15,239 nucleotides of DNA from Burkholderiaceae bacterium (GTDB taxonomy: Bacteria; Pseudomonadota; Gammaproteobacteria; Burkholderiales; Burkholderiaceae_C). Positions 14,905 to 15,239 of this stretch are shown here, piece by piece (position 1 is the stretch's first letter; each line of letters begins with the position of its first letter). Location of the stretch: assembly GCA_017999135.1 (NCBI GenBank), contig JAGOBT010000023.1, forward strand, positions 1 to 15,239, written 5' to 3'. The notes below the pieces were generated by a model. It was not told where the DNA came from and did not search any database. It was given only the letters and a program-made list of their open reading frames with translations. The position numbers were made by a program, and so were the translations under genes.

Positions 14905-15239
14905 GCCCGCGCTGCGGACGCCGGAAGGCGTTCGCAGGCTGGCGAAGGACTGGCGGCGATACAAGCCGCCAGGCTCTGAGCCCGCGCTGCGGACGCCGGA
15001 AGGCATCTGCAGGCTGGCGAAGGACTGGCGGCGATACCAGCCGCCAGGCTTTGAGCCCGCGCTGCGGACGCCGGAAGGCATCTGCAGGCTGGCGAAGGAC
15101 TGGCGGCGATACAAGCCGCCAGGCTCTGAGCCCGCGCTGCGGACGCCGGAAGGCGTTCGCAGGCTGGCGAAGGACTGGCGGCGATACCAGCCGCCAGGCT
15201 CTGAACCCGCGCTGCGGACGCCGGAAGGCGTCTGCAGGC
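14901..15239 (+). repeat. 75-bp tandem repeat array downstream of purH (4 copies plus partial fifth)
   Basis: Units begin at 14901, 14976, 15051, 15126 and 15201, an exact 75-base period with no spacer; the fifth copy is cut by the window edge after 39 bases. The first unit begins at the purH stop codon. Copies differ at only about six positions (unit positions 1, 5, 30, 32, 33, 63). Each unit holds hairpin A (positions 12-37, arm ctgcggacgcc, GGAA tetraloop, 11 bp) and hairpin B (50-72, arms ctggcggc/gccgccag, loop gatacaa or gatacca). The arms of B never vary; its single change lies in the loop. Five of the six reading frames are open through the array because 75 is divisible by 3, but no start codon or coding signal supports translation. 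There is no T-run. Confidence 0.95.

Noticed and set aside
13315..15114. 599-residue minus-strand open frame across the repeat array and purH
   Set aside because: The purH part is a shadow frame, and the array part is open only because the unit is a multiple of 3. No domain is visible.
14901..15239. CRISPR array
   Set aside because: The whole 75-base unit repeats without unique spacers, and no cas gene is nearby.

Overview
The window is GC-rich DNA that reads as a chromosome segment of a betaproteobacterium of the order Burkholderiales, in the Leptothrix/Rubrivivax/Ideonella direction. The reasons are the gene order dusB-fis-purH with a short 77-residue Fis, a PHA-granule phasin, a PEP-CTERM surface protein, and a GspA/GspB pair of the type II secretion system. 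The genus is an inference; no rRNA is present.

Left part (1-3035): the first codons of a gene that looks like argB run off the left edge on the minus strand. Next comes a minus-strand winged-helix regulator whose C-terminal half is a worn-down ATPase domain without a P-loop. It is divergent from a plus-strand DosC-type globin-coupled GGDEF protein. That protein keeps its haem ligands, but its catalytic signature is decayed while the RxxD inhibitory c-di-GMP site remains. A small unrecognised minus-strand gene ends 9 bases from it.

Middle (3079-9650): a long two-domain alcohol-forming fatty acyl-CoA reductase (minus) is divergent from a PEP-CTERM protein (plus). The signal peptide of the PEP-CTERM protein is split by an apparent one-base frameshift. 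Facing it are gspB and gspA (minus, an operon), and divergent from gspA is a phasin (plus). The reductase and the phasin both point to storage or lipid metabolism (fatty alcohol or wax ester, and polyhydroxyalkanoate).

Right part (9658-15239): an M32 carboxypeptidase and a YqaA-type membrane protein (minus) are followed by dusB-fis (plus, overlapping by 4 bases) and purH. The fis-purH spacer is packed with hairpins. Immediately at the purH stop codon begins an exact 75-bp tandem array of four full copies plus a partial fifth that leaves the window. Each unit carries two conserved hairpins, and the changes between copies mostly respect pairing in the purH-sense RNA. This array is the most unusual feature of the window.
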